From: Pyrobaculum neutrophilum V24Sta
GTDB lineage: Archaea > Thermoproteota > Thermoprotei > Thermoproteales > Thermoproteaceae
Assembly: GCF_000019805.1 (NCBI RefSeq)
Contig: NC_010525.1
Location: 1,352,618 to 1,416,617 of the forward strand
Direction: 5' to 3'
Length of the DNA stretch: 64,000 nt
Shown here one piece after another: positions 24,264 to 32,580 of this stretch. The first letter of the stretch is position 1. Each line of letters starts with the position of its first letter. A program made the position numbers and the translations under genes. Under the pieces are notes generated by a model that did not search any database, was not told the DNA's origin, and saw only the letters and a list, made by a program, of their open reading frames with translations.

Positions 24264-25238
24264 CTAGGAGGAGCCGGTGTACCAACACGAGACGTAGTGG
24301 CCCTTCTTCACTTGGGACATGGGAGGCTCCTCTGCGTCGCACTTCCCCTTTATCGCATATGGACACCGGGGATGGAAGCGACAGCCCGACGGCGGATTCA
24401 GCAGACTTGGAGGCTCTCCCGGCGGCACCTCCCTCATCTTAAAACGGTTGTTGGGGTCAGGGTCTGGGAGCGCGTTTATGAGGGCTTGCGTGTAGGGGTG
24501 GCTTGGGTTTTTTACCACCTCTCTAAACGGGCCGTATTCAACCATCTTCCCGGCGTACATAACCAGGACCTTGTCTGCGATATATTTGGCGGTGGCAATG
24601 TCGTGGGTTATGTACATCATGGCTATGCCGTGTTTCTCCTGCAACGACCTCATTAGAGATAGGATCTCCGCCCTGATGGAGACGTCAAGCATGGAAACTG
24701 GTTCGTCGGCGACGATAAACCTTGGCTTTGTGATCAAAGCTCTCGCAATGCCCACGCGCTGTCTTTGTCCGCCGCTTAGCATATGTGGATACTTCCTCAG
24801 GAAGTCTTCGGGAGGGGTTAGCTTAACCTCCTCTAGGGCTTTAACCACCAGCTCGTACCTCTCCCCTGGGGGCACCCCTCTGAGTATAAGCGGCTCCTCT
24901 AGTATGTACTGAACAGTGTGGTAGGGGTTCAGCGAGCCGAAGGGGTCCTGGAACACCATGGCTGTAGAAAACCTATACCACCTCAGCTCCGACTCCGGGA
25001 CGTCGGTGATGTCCCTCCCATCAAACACTATCCTCCCCGCCGTCGGCTTCACAAGCCTTAACACAGTTCTGCCAAGGGTGGTTTTTCCAGAGCCCGACTC
25101 TCCGATCACGGCCAAAACCTCCCCGCTTTCAAGCGTAAAACTCACGCCGTCTACCGCCTTGATAAACCTCCTCACTCCAAAAAGCCCCCTCCTCACGGGG
25201 AACCAAGTTCTCAGGTCCTGAACCTCCAGCAACGGCAT
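24264..25238 (-). CDS. Oligopeptide/dipeptide ABC transporter ATP-binding protein (OppF/DppF-like)
   Basis: 324-residue ABC ATPase: Walker A GESGSGKTT, ABC signature LSGGQRQRVGIARAL, Walker B FIVADEPVSMLD, and the C-terminal extension with GCRFHPRCPYAIKGKCD whose four cysteines bind an iron-sulfur cluster in the Opp/Dpp family. ATG at 25238 is 1 bp after the stop of the OppD-like gene. No permease or substrate-binding gene is adjacent. A 71-bp stretch encoding the Cys region is identical in both ATPases. Confidence 0.92.
   Translation of the reverse strand: MPLLEVQDLRTWFPVRRGLFGVRRFIKAVDGVSFTLESGEVLAVIGESGSGKTTLGRTVLRLVKPTAGRIVFDGRDITDVPESELRWYRFSTAMVFQDPFGSLNPYHTVQYILEEPLILRGVPPGERYELVVKALEEVKLTPPEDFLRKYPHMLSGGQRQRVGIARALITKPRFIVADEPVSMLDVSIRAEILSLMRSLQEKHGIAMMYITHDIATAKYIADKVLVMYAGKMVEYGPFREVVKNPSHPYTQALINALPDPDPNNRFKMREVPPGEPPSLLNPPSGCRFHPRCPYAIKGKCDAEEPPMSQVKKGHYVSCWYTGSS
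24325..24395. repeat. 71-bp exact direct repeat, copy 1 (oppF-like gene)
   Basis: Identical to 25289-25359, base for base, including silent positions. It encodes the C-terminal cysteine-rich RCPYAIKGKCDAEEPP region in each ATPase gene. Confidence 0.9.
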
Positions 25239-25239
25239 G

Positions 25240-26208
25240 TTAATACAGCCAGCAGTACACCTCCCCCTCCTCAATCTGCTTCCTAGGCGGCTCCTCTGCG
25301 TCGCACTTCCCCTTTATCGCATATGGACACCGGGGATGGAAGCGACAGCCCGACGGCGGGTTTATTAGGCTAGGCACATCGCCGGGTATGTGCTCTATTG
25401 TCTTCTCCTCGCGAAGCGAGGGCACTGCAGCTATAAGCTTCTGCGAGTACGGGTGCCTCGGCTTACTGTAGAACACGTCGGCCGGCGCCACCTCGACGAG
25501 CTTCCCGGCGTACATAACGCCCACTTTATCGGCGATCTCAGAGGCAAGCGCTATGTCGTGGGTTATCAATATATACGATAGGCCGAGCTTCCTCTTTAGA
25601 TCCTTCAGTAGGTTCATGATATTCGCCTGGGTTATCACATCTAGAGCCGACGTCGGCTCATCTAGTATGACGAGCTTTGGCCGCATCATTATGGCCATGG
25701 CGATTACGACCCTTTGCTTCATGCCCCCAGACAGCTCAAATGGGTACCGGGCCATTACGTCTTTAGAAAGCCCAACGGAATATAACGCCTCTTGAGCCAC
25801 CTTCACCGCCTCGTCCCTCGACATTCCGAGGTGCAACATTAGAGGCTCCACCATCTGATCCTCCACGCGCATTATGGGGTTCAACGCGTTCATAGACGCT
25901 TGAAACACCATCGAGATCTTCTTCCACCTGATCTTCTGCCTTATTTCGTCATCTTTCATCTTCATAAGGTCGACGACGCCCAGCTCCTCGTCGTGAAAGA
26001 AGATTTCCCCGCCTAGTTTCGCCACGTTGCGCGGCAGAAGCTTAATGATCGTGAAGGCTAGGGAGCTCTTGCCGCTACCGCTCTCTCCCACCAACGCCAA
26101 CGCTTCACCTCTATTTAATCTCAGCGAAATCCCGTCCACGGCTTTGACGACGCCCTTAGAGGTGCCGTAGTACATCACAACGTTGCGCAGCTCCAACAGT
26201 AAAGTCAC
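25240..26208 (-). CDS. Oligopeptide/dipeptide ABC transporter ATP-binding protein (OppD/DppD-like)
   Basis: 322-residue ABC ATPase: Walker A GESGSGKSS, signature LSGGMKQRVVIAMAI, Walker B LVILDEPTSALD, and the same Cys-containing tail GCRFHPRCPYAIKGKCDAEEPP. First gene of a two-gene ATPase operon with the OppF-like gene. GTG at 26208 lies 25 bp from a TATA (ctatatatac) shared with the divergent PfkB gene. Confidence 0.92.
   Translation of the reverse strand: MTLLLELRNVVMYYGTSKGVVKAVDGISLRLNRGEALALVGESGSGKSSLAFTIIKLLPRNVAKLGGEIFFHDEELGVVDLMKMKDDEIRQKIRWKKISMVFQASMNALNPIMRVEDQMVEPLMLHLGMSRDEAVKVAQEALYSVGLSKDVMARYPFELSGGMKQRVVIAMAIMMRPKLVILDEPTSALDVITQANIMNLLKDLKRKLGLSYILITHDIALASEIADKVGVMYAGKLVEVAPADVFYSKPRHPYSQKLIAAVPSLREEKTIEHIPGDVPSLINPPSGCRFHPRCPYAIKGKCDAEEPPRKQIEEGEVYCWLY
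25289..25359. repeat. 71-bp exact direct repeat, copy 2 (oppD-like gene)
   Basis: Second copy of 24325-24395, in the same orientation 964 bp away. The genes diverge on both sides, which suggests gene conversion. Confidence 0.9.
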
Positions 26209-26227
26209 GTCGAGGTGCTGAACAAGG

Positions 26228-26239
26228 CTATATATACTT
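26228..26239. promoter_or_regulatory. Shared TATA box, divergent pair 26208/26256
   Basis: ctatatatactt is centred at about 26233, 25 bp from the leftward GTG (26208) and 23 bp from the rightward ATG (26256). It is nearly palindromic. Confidence 0.65.
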
Positions 26240-26255
26240 AGCCCTTCCCCGTCTC

Positions 26256-27026
26256 ATGGAAATAGTCGTGGCAAGTAATCCCACGGTCGACATAGTATAC
26301 ACGTCGTCTGGGGTCTCCCGGAGGCTCGGAGGCCCCATCTATTATGCGTCGCAGGCGCTGAGCGCTCTACACGCCAACGCTAGAGCTGTTGGAGTCGCGT
26401 CGCTTGACGTAGCCGCCGAGTTGGAGAGAGTTCTCGCAGCTTTAGGAATAGTAGCCGAGGTAATTATCGCCGATGCCACAACCACCTTTGAGCTCGACTA
26501 CCGAACTAAACCAAGGACCGTTAAACTAGTGCGAAAGCCCAGCATAGGCATAGGGAAGGTCAGAGGAGACGTGGTGATCCTCTCGCCTGTATACGACGAG
26601 CTGAGAAACGCCAGAGTTGAAGCTAAGGCCGTGGTGGCCGACCTACAGGGATACCTAAGATCCAGCACGGAGCCTCCCCAGGCAGATCTGGTACACTTTT
26701 CGCAGGACGACCTAGTGCTGAGTTTGAAGGAGCTCGTCGAGTTCGCCGGCCGTTGGCCCACCGCCGTATACACGCTCGGCGAAGATGGGGCATATGTAGT
26801 GCAGAGGGGCTCTATACACTACGTCAACAGCGCTAGGATACCTGTCGAAGATGTAACAGGTAGCGGCGACGTGTTCCTGGCGAGCTTGACCTACCTCCGC
26901 TACGTGAAAGGGCTAGACCTCCTACAGGCGGTCTGCGAAGCCAGCAAATACGTCGCGGGTTTCTTAAAACACCGCAGAGTCGTGAGACACGACTTCGACT
27001 GTACTATACAAGCTGTTCAAGGGTAG
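26256..27026 (+). CDS. PfkB-family carbohydrate kinase
   Basis: 256-residue ribokinase-like protein. The C-terminal PfkB signature VEDVTGSGDVFLASLTYL (about 205-222) contains the catalytic Asp of GSGD, and an N-terminal GGPIYYASQAL (about 25-35) matches the substrate-site glycines. It is shorter than most PfkB kinases (about 300), lacking part of the lid. Substrate unknown: sugar, nucleoside or cofactor. Overlaps the convergent CBS gene by 23 bp. Confidence 0.83.
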   Translation: MEIVVASNPTVDIVYTSSGVSRRLGGPIYYASQALSALHANARAVGVASLDVAAELERVLAALGIVAEVIIADATTTFELDYRTKPRTVKLVRKPSIGIGKVRGDVVILSPVYDELRNARVEAKAVVADLQGYLRSSTEPPQADLVHFSQDDLVLSLKELVEFAGRWPTAVYTLGEDGAYVVQRGSIHYVNSARIPVEDVTGSGDVFLASLTYLRYVKGLDLLQAVCEASKYVAGFLKHRRVVRHDFDCTIQAVQG

Positions 27027-27864
27027 CGATCCTCCGCAAGATGTCGGTCCTGGTCACGATCCCCACCAACTTGTCCTCGGAGTTGACCACCAGCAATCTG
27101 CCTATCCCCCCAGACACCATTATCCTGATAGCCTCGTGGATGTCCTCCTCCTCGTGTATGACGGGGGGCTCGCCTACCATCAAGTCCTTAACCTTCACGT
27201 CTTTTCTACAGCCGTATAGAGCCTCCATCAGCTTTGAAGCCATCAGCAACCCAATCGGTTTCCTCTCCTCGTTAACGACAGGTATCCCCCTGTACCTCTT
27301 CTCGATGAAGAGCTTAACGTAAGGCTCTATCGAGTCGTCTGGTTTCGCCGCAACGGGGTTCGGCGTCATGATGTTTTTCACCGAGGTTCTCGGTATGGAG
27401 ATTATAGAGGAGATCTCCATGAGGGATTCTATGTCCGCCTTTATCACACGGCCGATAAGCACCAAGCCGCTAGGGAGGGGGCCCACCCTAACCTCACGGT
27501 CTACATACCCCGCTAGATCGCCTACGACTCTCATGGAGGCAAACGGCTTGTCTGACAGTAGGCCTATCAGCGTTATATCGAGCGCATACCCCACAACGTT
27601 GCCGAGGGATGCTATCGGCACAGAAAACGTCTGGCGCGAGAGAACGTCTGTCGCCTTTGACGTCGGTATGTACCCCCCGTGCGGACCCGCCTTGCTTATC
27701 ACCAAGCCCATGGACTTGAGTATAGACAACATGTTACGCACATAGCCCTCGTGTATACCCAGGGCATTTGCGATATCTCTAGACTTGACGGGGCTGTTCT
27801 CCTTGTTATAAAGTTCCACAAGAGCCTTTAGTACGTTGTATACAGAATCTGATAGACTAGCCAT
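27004..27864 (-). CDS. HTH-CBS transcriptional regulator
   Basis: 286 residues: an N-terminal winged helix (about 1-65; SRDIANALGIHEGYVRNMLSILKSMGLV), a middle domain of unknown type and a C-terminal CBS pair (about 165-286; IMTPNPVAAKPDDSI and LMVGEPPVIHEEEDI). CBS pairs usually sense adenosine ligands such as AMP, ATP or SAM. ATG at 27864 is about 21 bp after a TATA (tatataaaaatatg). The regulated genes are not known; the PfkB gene is convergent. Confidence 0.86.
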   Translation of the reverse strand: MASLSDSVYNVLKALVELYNKENSPVKSRDIANALGIHEGYVRNMLSILKSMGLVISKAGPHGGYIPTSKATDVLSRQTFSVPIASLGNVVGYALDITLIGLLSDKPFASMRVVGDLAGYVDREVRVGPLPSGLVLIGRVIKADIESLMEISSIISIPRTSVKNIMTPNPVAAKPDDSIEPYVKLFIEKRYRGIPVVNEERKPIGLLMASKLMEALYGCRKDVKVKDLMVGEPPVIHEEEDIHEAIRIMVSGGIGRLLVVNSEDKLVGIVTRTDILRRIATLEQLV

Positions 27865-27916
27865 CGTCCAACTAAAGGTTGTATATAAAAATATGTTCAC
27901 CGCCTATCCGCCGCTG

Positions 27917-27974
27917 TGCTTCAGCGATCGGTCTCTCGTTCACAGTTCGCCAGACCGTACATCTCATCACGACA
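27917..27974 (-). ncRNA. Box C/D guide sRNA
   Basis: The clearest C/D RNA in the window. Minus strand: C GTGATGA (27970-27964), D' guide gatgtacggt (27963-27954), D' CTGG (27953-27950), 6-nt spacer, C' GTGAACG (27943-27937), D guide agagaccgatcg (27936-27925), D CTGA (27924-27921). The TATA at 27990-28000 lies 25 bp upstream of the C box. It lies in the non-coding gap between the CBS gene and serA. Targets (rRNA or tRNA) not identified. Confidence 0.75.
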
Positions 27975-27989
27975 TGGACAAGTGTAAAC

Positions 27990-28000
27990 ATTTATAAGAC
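27990..28000. promoter_or_regulatory. TATA box shared by the C/D sRNA (left) and serA (right)
   Basis: catttataaga, centred near 27995, is 25 bp from the predicted sRNA start (about 27970) and 24 bp from the serA ATG (28019). Confidence 0.6.
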
Positions 28001-28018
28001 AATCTAATGGGCGCCCTA

Positions 28019-28942
28019 ATGTCGGCCCTTGTGGCAGACAGCGTAGACCCGTTAATTAGGGAGCGGCTCGAGAGACGCGGAATAAGGGTGGATATGCGGC
28101 CGGGCATCAGCAGAGAAGAGCTCCTATCTATCATAAAGAACTACAATATCTTGATTTTCAGAGGCAGGCTGAAGATAGACAGAGAGGTGATAGACGCAGG
28201 TACAAACCTGAAGATCCTCGCGAGATACGGCGTAGGGCTTGACAACGTGGACGTGGAGTACGCGGTTAAGAGAGGTCTCGTCGTAGTCTCAGCGCCGAAT
28301 GCGCCAACCCAAAGCGTCGCCGAGCTCACAATAGGTCTCATGTTGGCGGTTGCCCGGAGGATCCCGCTACTCAGCGGAAAGGTGAAAGGCGGAGAGTGGC
28401 CCAAGGGGAGGTACGTGGGGGTTGAGCTGGGAGGCAAAACCCTCGGCGTTGTGGGATTCGGCAGAATCGGCAGAGCGGTGGCGCATATAGCGCGAGGCCT
28501 CGGCATGAGGATAGTGGCAAGCGACGTGATAGACGTAAGCTCTGAGGTGGAAAAACTCGGGGGCCGACAGCTTCCTCTTGAGGAGCTCCTCAAGACCAGC
28601 GACGTGGTTACCGTCCACGTCCCCCTAACCCCCAACACCTATAAGCTGATAAACGCCGACAGGATCGCGTTGTTGAAAGACGGCGCGATCTTCGTGAACA
28701 CGAGCAGAGGCGAGGTTGTTGACTACGAGGCCCTATACCGCCACATCGACAGGCTATGGGGTGTGGGGTTGGACGTTCTCCCAGAGGAACCCCCCAAAAG
28801 CCCCTACCTAAGGGAGCTGGTGGCGCATGAAAAGGTGGTGGTGACTCCACACGTGGGCTCTGAGACGTATGAGGCCATGAGGAGACTCGCCGAGGAGCTA
28901 GCCCTCAACATAGAAGAGGTAATCTCGAGGATCAAGCTATGA
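28019..28942 (+). CDS. serA: D-3-phosphoglycerate dehydrogenase
   Basis: 307-residue short-form (no ACT domain) D-isomer-specific 2-hydroxyacid dehydrogenase: NAD fold GVVGFGRIG (143-151), catalytic Arg in NTSRGEVVD, Glu in LPEEPP and His in VTPHVGS. The operon with a class V aminotransferase supports serine synthesis from 3-phosphoglycerate, although glyoxylate or hydroxypyruvate reductase cannot be excluded. ATG at 28019 (not 28007) fits the TATA spacing. Overlaps the next gene by 4 bp. Confidence 0.88.
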   Translation: MSALVADSVDPLIRERLERRGIRVDMRPGISREELLSIIKNYNILIFRGRLKIDREVIDAGTNLKILARYGVGLDNVDVEYAVKRGLVVVSAPNAPTQSVAELTIGLMLAVARRIPLLSGKVKGGEWPKGRYVGVELGGKTLGVVGFGRIGRAVAHIARGLGMRIVASDVIDVSSEVEKLGGRQLPLEELLKTSDVVTVHVPLTPNTYKLINADRIALLKDGAIFVNTSRGEVVDYEALYRHIDRLWGVGLDVLPEEPPKSPYLRELVAHEKVVVTPHVGSETYEAMRRLAEELALNIEEVISRIKL

Positions 28943-29949
28943 AGTACCTCACGCCGGGGCCCGTACAGCTACCGAAGTTCGTAATAGAGGCCACGGCGCG
29001 CCAGCCGCCGTTTCACAGGGGCGAGGAGTTCAAGAAGCTCTTCAAGTCGGTACTCGACAAATTAAACGCGCTGTATCCGGCCAAGCCAATAGTTATGCCG
29101 GGCACCGGCACGCTTGCCGTTGACACGATGATATACAACTACGTCAACCCCGGCGAGAAGGTCCTCGCGCTGGTCTACGGGGAGTTTGGAAAACGCGCTG
29201 TAGATAGCGCAAAATCCCGGGGAGCCAACGTGTTGGAGTTGGAACGAGATTCGCCTCCGCCGCCAGATGAGGTAGAGGACATCTTGAGGAAAGACCGCGA
29301 GATAAAGACGCTCTTGGTTATCCACAACGAGACGAGCACAGCCATAGCCTATAAAGACATGAAGAAGCTCGCCGATGTGGCTAAGTCCTACGGCGTGTTG
29401 CTGTTGGTAGACAGCGTTTCTGGCTTCCCTGCCGAGCCTCTACCGCCGGGCGTAGACGTGTTGGCCACGGCCTCGCACAAGGCCTTGCTCGCGCCGCCGG
29501 GGGCCTCGGTTTTGTACATAGCGGTGGAGCCGAGATACACCGCGGGGGTTCCCCCCTCCATGGATCTAAAGAAGTTCATCAAGATGGCGGAACATCTGGA
29601 GACGCCCTATACTCCCCCCATCCCTGTGCTATACGCCCTCGACGCCTCGCTGAGCTACATCCTGGAGCTCGGGCAGAGGTATACGGAGATACACAGGGAG
29701 AGGGTCGACTACCTCTACTCGGCCGTAAAGCTAAACCCCATACCGCCGAGAGACTACAGGAGCTTCACGGTAGCCGCCTTCTTGTGCGAAAAGCCTAAGG
29801 AGGTTCTGGCGAAGCTTAGGGAGGCCGGCTACGTGGCGGCGGGCGGCATGTATAAATACAGAGAGCGGTCTATCAGAGTTGGGGTTATGGGCGATGTAAC
29901 AATAGACGATTTAAAGACAGTAGCCGAGGTTATTAATCGTGTGGCTTGA
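28939..29949 (+). CDS. Class V aminotransferase (serine/alanine-glyoxylate type)
   Basis: 336 residues, PLP-dependent. N-terminal YLTPGPVQLP, substrate-loop GTGTLAVDTMI (about 55-65), and the PLP lysine in ATASHKALLAPPG (K181). It probably supplies the amino-transfer step after SerA, forming phosphoserine or serine, but many archaeal members act on alanine, glyoxylate or pyruvate. ATGA overlap with serA and an 11-bp overlap with the DUF89 gene indicate one operon. Confidence 0.87.
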   Translation: MKYLTPGPVQLPKFVIEATARQPPFHRGEEFKKLFKSVLDKLNALYPAKPIVMPGTGTLAVDTMIYNYVNPGEKVLALVYGEFGKRAVDSAKSRGANVLELERDSPPPPDEVEDILRKDREIKTLLVIHNETSTAIAYKDMKKLADVAKSYGVLLLVDSVSGFPAEPLPPGVDVLATASHKALLAPPGASVLYIAVEPRYTAGVPPSMDLKKFIKMAEHLETPYTPPIPVLYALDASLSYILELGQRYTEIHRERVDYLYSAVKLNPIPPRDYRSFTVAAFLCEKPKEVLAKLREAGYVAAGGMYKYRERSIRVGVMGDVTIDDLKTVAEVINRVA

Positions 29950-30733
29950 CGAGGTGAGTTGCAAACTCTGTATAATAACATCGAGGACCGGAGACCTCAT
30001 AAGGCTACAGAAGCCGGATAAGCTACCCCAGATCTTGAGCGAGCTCTCCCAGCTTATCCAGAGGAGTAGCAGAAGCGAGGCCTTCGCCATGAGCTTCCAG
30101 ACCGTGGCTAAGCTCGCGGGCTCCGAGGACCCCTACAGAGACTACAAGGAGAAGCTCGCCGCTATTGGGAAAAGAGTGGCAGAGGCTGTGAGGCAGAGGC
30201 TCCAGGAAACGTCGTGGGACCTCAAAACCGCCCTGAGAATCGCCGCAGCCGCAAACATCGTCGACACAAGCGTTCTGGGCTACAGGCCTAAGAAGTTGGA
30301 GGAGGCCGTGTGGGATCTACCCGCGATAGAGGAGTACGTCGATCTCCCCCAGAACGTCTACTACGTACTAGACAACTCGGGGGAGGCGCAGATAGACCTC
30401 GTCATCGCGGAAGCTCTGGAGAGAAACGGGATAAGGCCCACCTTCGTCGTTAGATCCGAGCCCTACGAGATAGACGTCTTAGAGCGCGACCTATCTGGAT
30501 ATAGGGTTCTGGCCACGCCGGGGAACATATCGCCGGTGAGGTGGATACGCGATGGTTTCATCGTAGCTAAGGGCATAGCGAACTTCGAGGCCTACATGGA
30601 ATGGGGCGAGACCCCTGCGCTTCTGCTGTTTCGCGCCAAATGCGACGTTCTATCACGGGTGTTCTCGGTGCCGAGGAACTCGCCGATTATTATCAGCGGG
30701 GAGAAGGCAAAGGCAATCAGCCTGTCACAATAA
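29939..30733 (+). CDS. DUF89 (ARMT1-like) metal-dependent phosphatase
   Basis: 264 residues with the DUF89 motifs: N-terminal CKLC, AAAANIVDTS (about 100-109), YVLDNSGEAQIDL (about 141-153) and AKGIANFEAYMEW (about 211-223) followed by FRAKCD. The family comprises metal-dependent phosphatases proposed to remove harmful phosphometabolites. Its place after serA and the aminotransferase hints at phosphoserine or a side-product as substrate; this is inference. Start GTG at 29939. Confidence 0.83.
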   Translation: MWLDEVSCKLCIITSRTGDLIRLQKPDKLPQILSELSQLIQRSSRSEAFAMSFQTVAKLAGSEDPYRDYKEKLAAIGKRVAEAVRQRLQETSWDLKTALRIAAAANIVDTSVLGYRPKKLEEAVWDLPAIEEYVDLPQNVYYVLDNSGEAQIDLVIAEALERNGIRPTFVVRSEPYEIDVLERDLSGYRVLATPGNISPVRWIRDGFIVAKGIANFEAYMEWGETPALLLFRAKCDVLSRVFSVPRNSPIIISGEKAKAISLSQ

Positions 30734-31136
30734 GCTTCACGGGGACGCCGTTTTTAAACTGAACAGTAATCCTCAAAGACTCCAAGCCGCCCTCTCTAAT
30801 GACAGACTGGGCTACCTCCCTCACCTTCTTTAGAACGCTTAGGAGGTCCGCCATGTGTCTATAGGACTCCTCTAGGATCTCATGACGCGAGATCGGGCTC
30901 GGGTCTATGTACAGTTGCAAGCCGGTTATTTCAATGGGGGCGCTCCTCTCGGAGCCGCCGCCGCTGAATTTTTTGAGCAGATCCTGCAACCTTCTATACC
31001 TCTCCAGAGAGGGCTTAAGGCTCTCCAACTCCGCAGACACCGCCCTCACGGCCTCCTCCAACTCCCTTATCTGTCTGTCTAGATCCGCCAAGAACTGGCC
31101 GGCGTCTGGGTAGCTCTTTACAGAGTATACGTCCAT
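30717..31136 (-). CDS. Coiled-coil protein of unknown function
   Basis: 139 residues. A long heptad-rich helix (about 15-55; LADLDRQIRELEEAVRAVSAELESLKPSLERYRRL) is followed by a beta segment (IEITGLQLYIDPSP) and a second helical region. Not recognised. ATG at 31136 lies 24 bp from a TATA (tttataag, about 31160), which may also start the RNA candidate at 31181. Overlaps the convergent DUF89 gene by 17 bp. Confidence 0.66.
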   Translation of the reverse strand: MDVYSVKSYPDAGQFLADLDRQIRELEEAVRAVSAELESLKPSLERYRRLQDLLKKFSGGGSERSAPIEITGLQLYIDPSPISRHEILEESYRHMADLLSVLKKVREVAQSVIREGGLESLRITVQFKNGVPVKLIVTG

Positions 31137-31180
31137 ATATATCTCGTCCGACGGAGTTTATAAGCACATCGCTTAACTAA

Positions 31181-31350
31181 ACCCCGACCACCGAGAAACT
31201 ATACGCCAGGGAACTCGTGCGGGGCTCCTTGGCGTCGCCCCCTCGGAAGGCGCTACCAAGCCGTTACGGGAACAGAAGAGGCGAGGACTTCCGGCTCCGT
31301 GTATGTCACTTCTTTGGGAGTCCCTTGGAGACCTAGGTGAGCCATGGGGT
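31181..31350 (+). ncRNA. Structured RNA candidate B
   Basis: ORF-free up to 31332. The TATA at 31160 predicts a rightward start at about 31184. Pairings: AAACCCC (31179-31185) with GGGGTTT (31345-31351) at the ends; CCGAG with CTCGG enclosing an ACGCCAGGG/CCTTGGCGT hairpin; AACAGAA occurs near 31270. The 3' strand of the closing helix would overlap the last codons of the convergent CCA-enzyme gene. About 170 nt; type unknown. Confidence 0.4.
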
Positions 31351-32580
31351 TTTTCGTACTAAACCTCCGCCGTATTGGTTTATCCTTATGGCGTAGCCGC
31401 CGCCTAATTTAGCCCTTATGCAATCACCTATGTTGGTGTAACGCCTCCTCTTGATCACGTAGGCTCTTGTGCCTAGGACAAAGGGCCCCACCACCTCCTC
31501 CCGGAGATACTTCTCCACAAACGCGTCGATGGCGTTGTCATACACCGGAGGCCCTCTGTGGAGGACATAAGGCGGTAGCTCCACATCCTCAACCACGTAT
31601 ATGATGGACACGTAGGTTTTCTCGTCGCTTTCGACGCCCCAGCGGTAGATCTTGAAGCCGCACTCCCTCAGGTGCTTATACAGCGATTTTCCAAGCCGCT
31701 TATAGCGGCCCCAAACCACATCCGGCGATTCGCCGGGGTAGGGAAACACGACCTCTACGGCGTTTACCCCTAACGCGGGGGCTTCAGGCGGCGAGAAGTA
31801 CGAGAGCGATGGCTTCTTTAGGAAACGTCTTGAGGCGAGCACAAAGGTGGACATCGACGTCAACGACACCGCCGCCGCCACGTTCCTGTTTGGGTCAACC
31901 GGGTCGACGACGACTAGGGGGGCCTTGAACTTCGTCTTAGACTCGGTAAAGGATATGTACGTCCTGTACGGCCTCCAGCCCGACGCCGCCTTTAACACGT
32001 CGACGAAGGAGCCGTAGTAGGCCACCAGAAGCTCCGTCAAGTAGCCGGAGAAACCCTCGACCTTGATCTCGGCCCCGTATACCCCAATCGATTTGAGGAA
32101 AAGCTTTAGCAGCCTCACGTCGCGTCTCTGATCCTCCGACAGCCTCTCCGACAGGAACTTGTGGTGTAGCGGCGATCTATCCGCCGCAGTGATGGGCCGC
32201 TCCCCCGGCGCGATCTTGTAGCACGGCACAACGTCCACTTCGTACCCCTCCACATACAGCGACAGGTAGGGATGTTGGGCGTACCTCAAGCTCCACGGTA
32301 CACCAACGCCGTCGAAATACCTAGAAAGCGTCTGGACCACATCCTCGGGCTTGATGGATCTGTCACGTAGAACAACGAAGATATCTATGTCGCGTTGGCC
32401 AGGTAGCCACGTCGACCTAGCGCTTGAGCCGTACATGTCCACCTCGGCTGCGACTCCGGCGAGGGCCTCCGACACCCACTGCCTAACTCTCGACCCGACC
32501 TCGGCGACCTTCCTCTCTTCCTCCGGAGTTGGCGTGACCAACTTGTAGGCCTCCTTGAGCACCTCCTCGACCTCGCTCAC
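31333..32580 (-). CDS. cca: CCA-adding enzyme (archaeal class I tRNA nucleotidyltransferase)
   Basis: 415 residues that build or repair the 3' CCA of tRNA without a template. The nucleotidyltransferase site is YGSSARSTWLPGQRDIDIFVVL (about 46-67, with the two Asp metal ligands), then YEVDVVPCYKI supplies the third carboxylate; the body and tail domains follow. This enzyme is needed here because the tRNA-Gly and tRNA-Leu genes in the window do not encode CCA. GTG start overlapping the ThpR gene by 4 bp. Confidence 0.93.
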   Translation of the reverse strand: MSEVEEVLKEAYKLVTPTPEEERKVAEVGSRVRQWVSEALAGVAAEVDMYGSSARSTWLPGQRDIDIFVVLRDRSIKPEDVVQTLSRYFDGVGVPWSLRYAQHPYLSLYVEGYEVDVVPCYKIAPGERPITAADRSPLHHKFLSERLSEDQRRDVRLLKLFLKSIGVYGAEIKVEGFSGYLTELLVAYYGSFVDVLKAASGWRPYRTYISFTESKTKFKAPLVVVDPVDPNRNVAAAVSLTSMSTFVLASRRFLKKPSLSYFSPPEAPALGVNAVEVVFPYPGESPDVVWGRYKRLGKSLYKHLRECGFKIYRWGVESDEKTYVSIIYVVEDVELPPYVLHRGPPVYDNAIDAFVEKYLREEVVGPFVLGTRAYVIKRRRYTNIGDCIRAKLGGGYAIRINQYGGGLVRKTPWLT

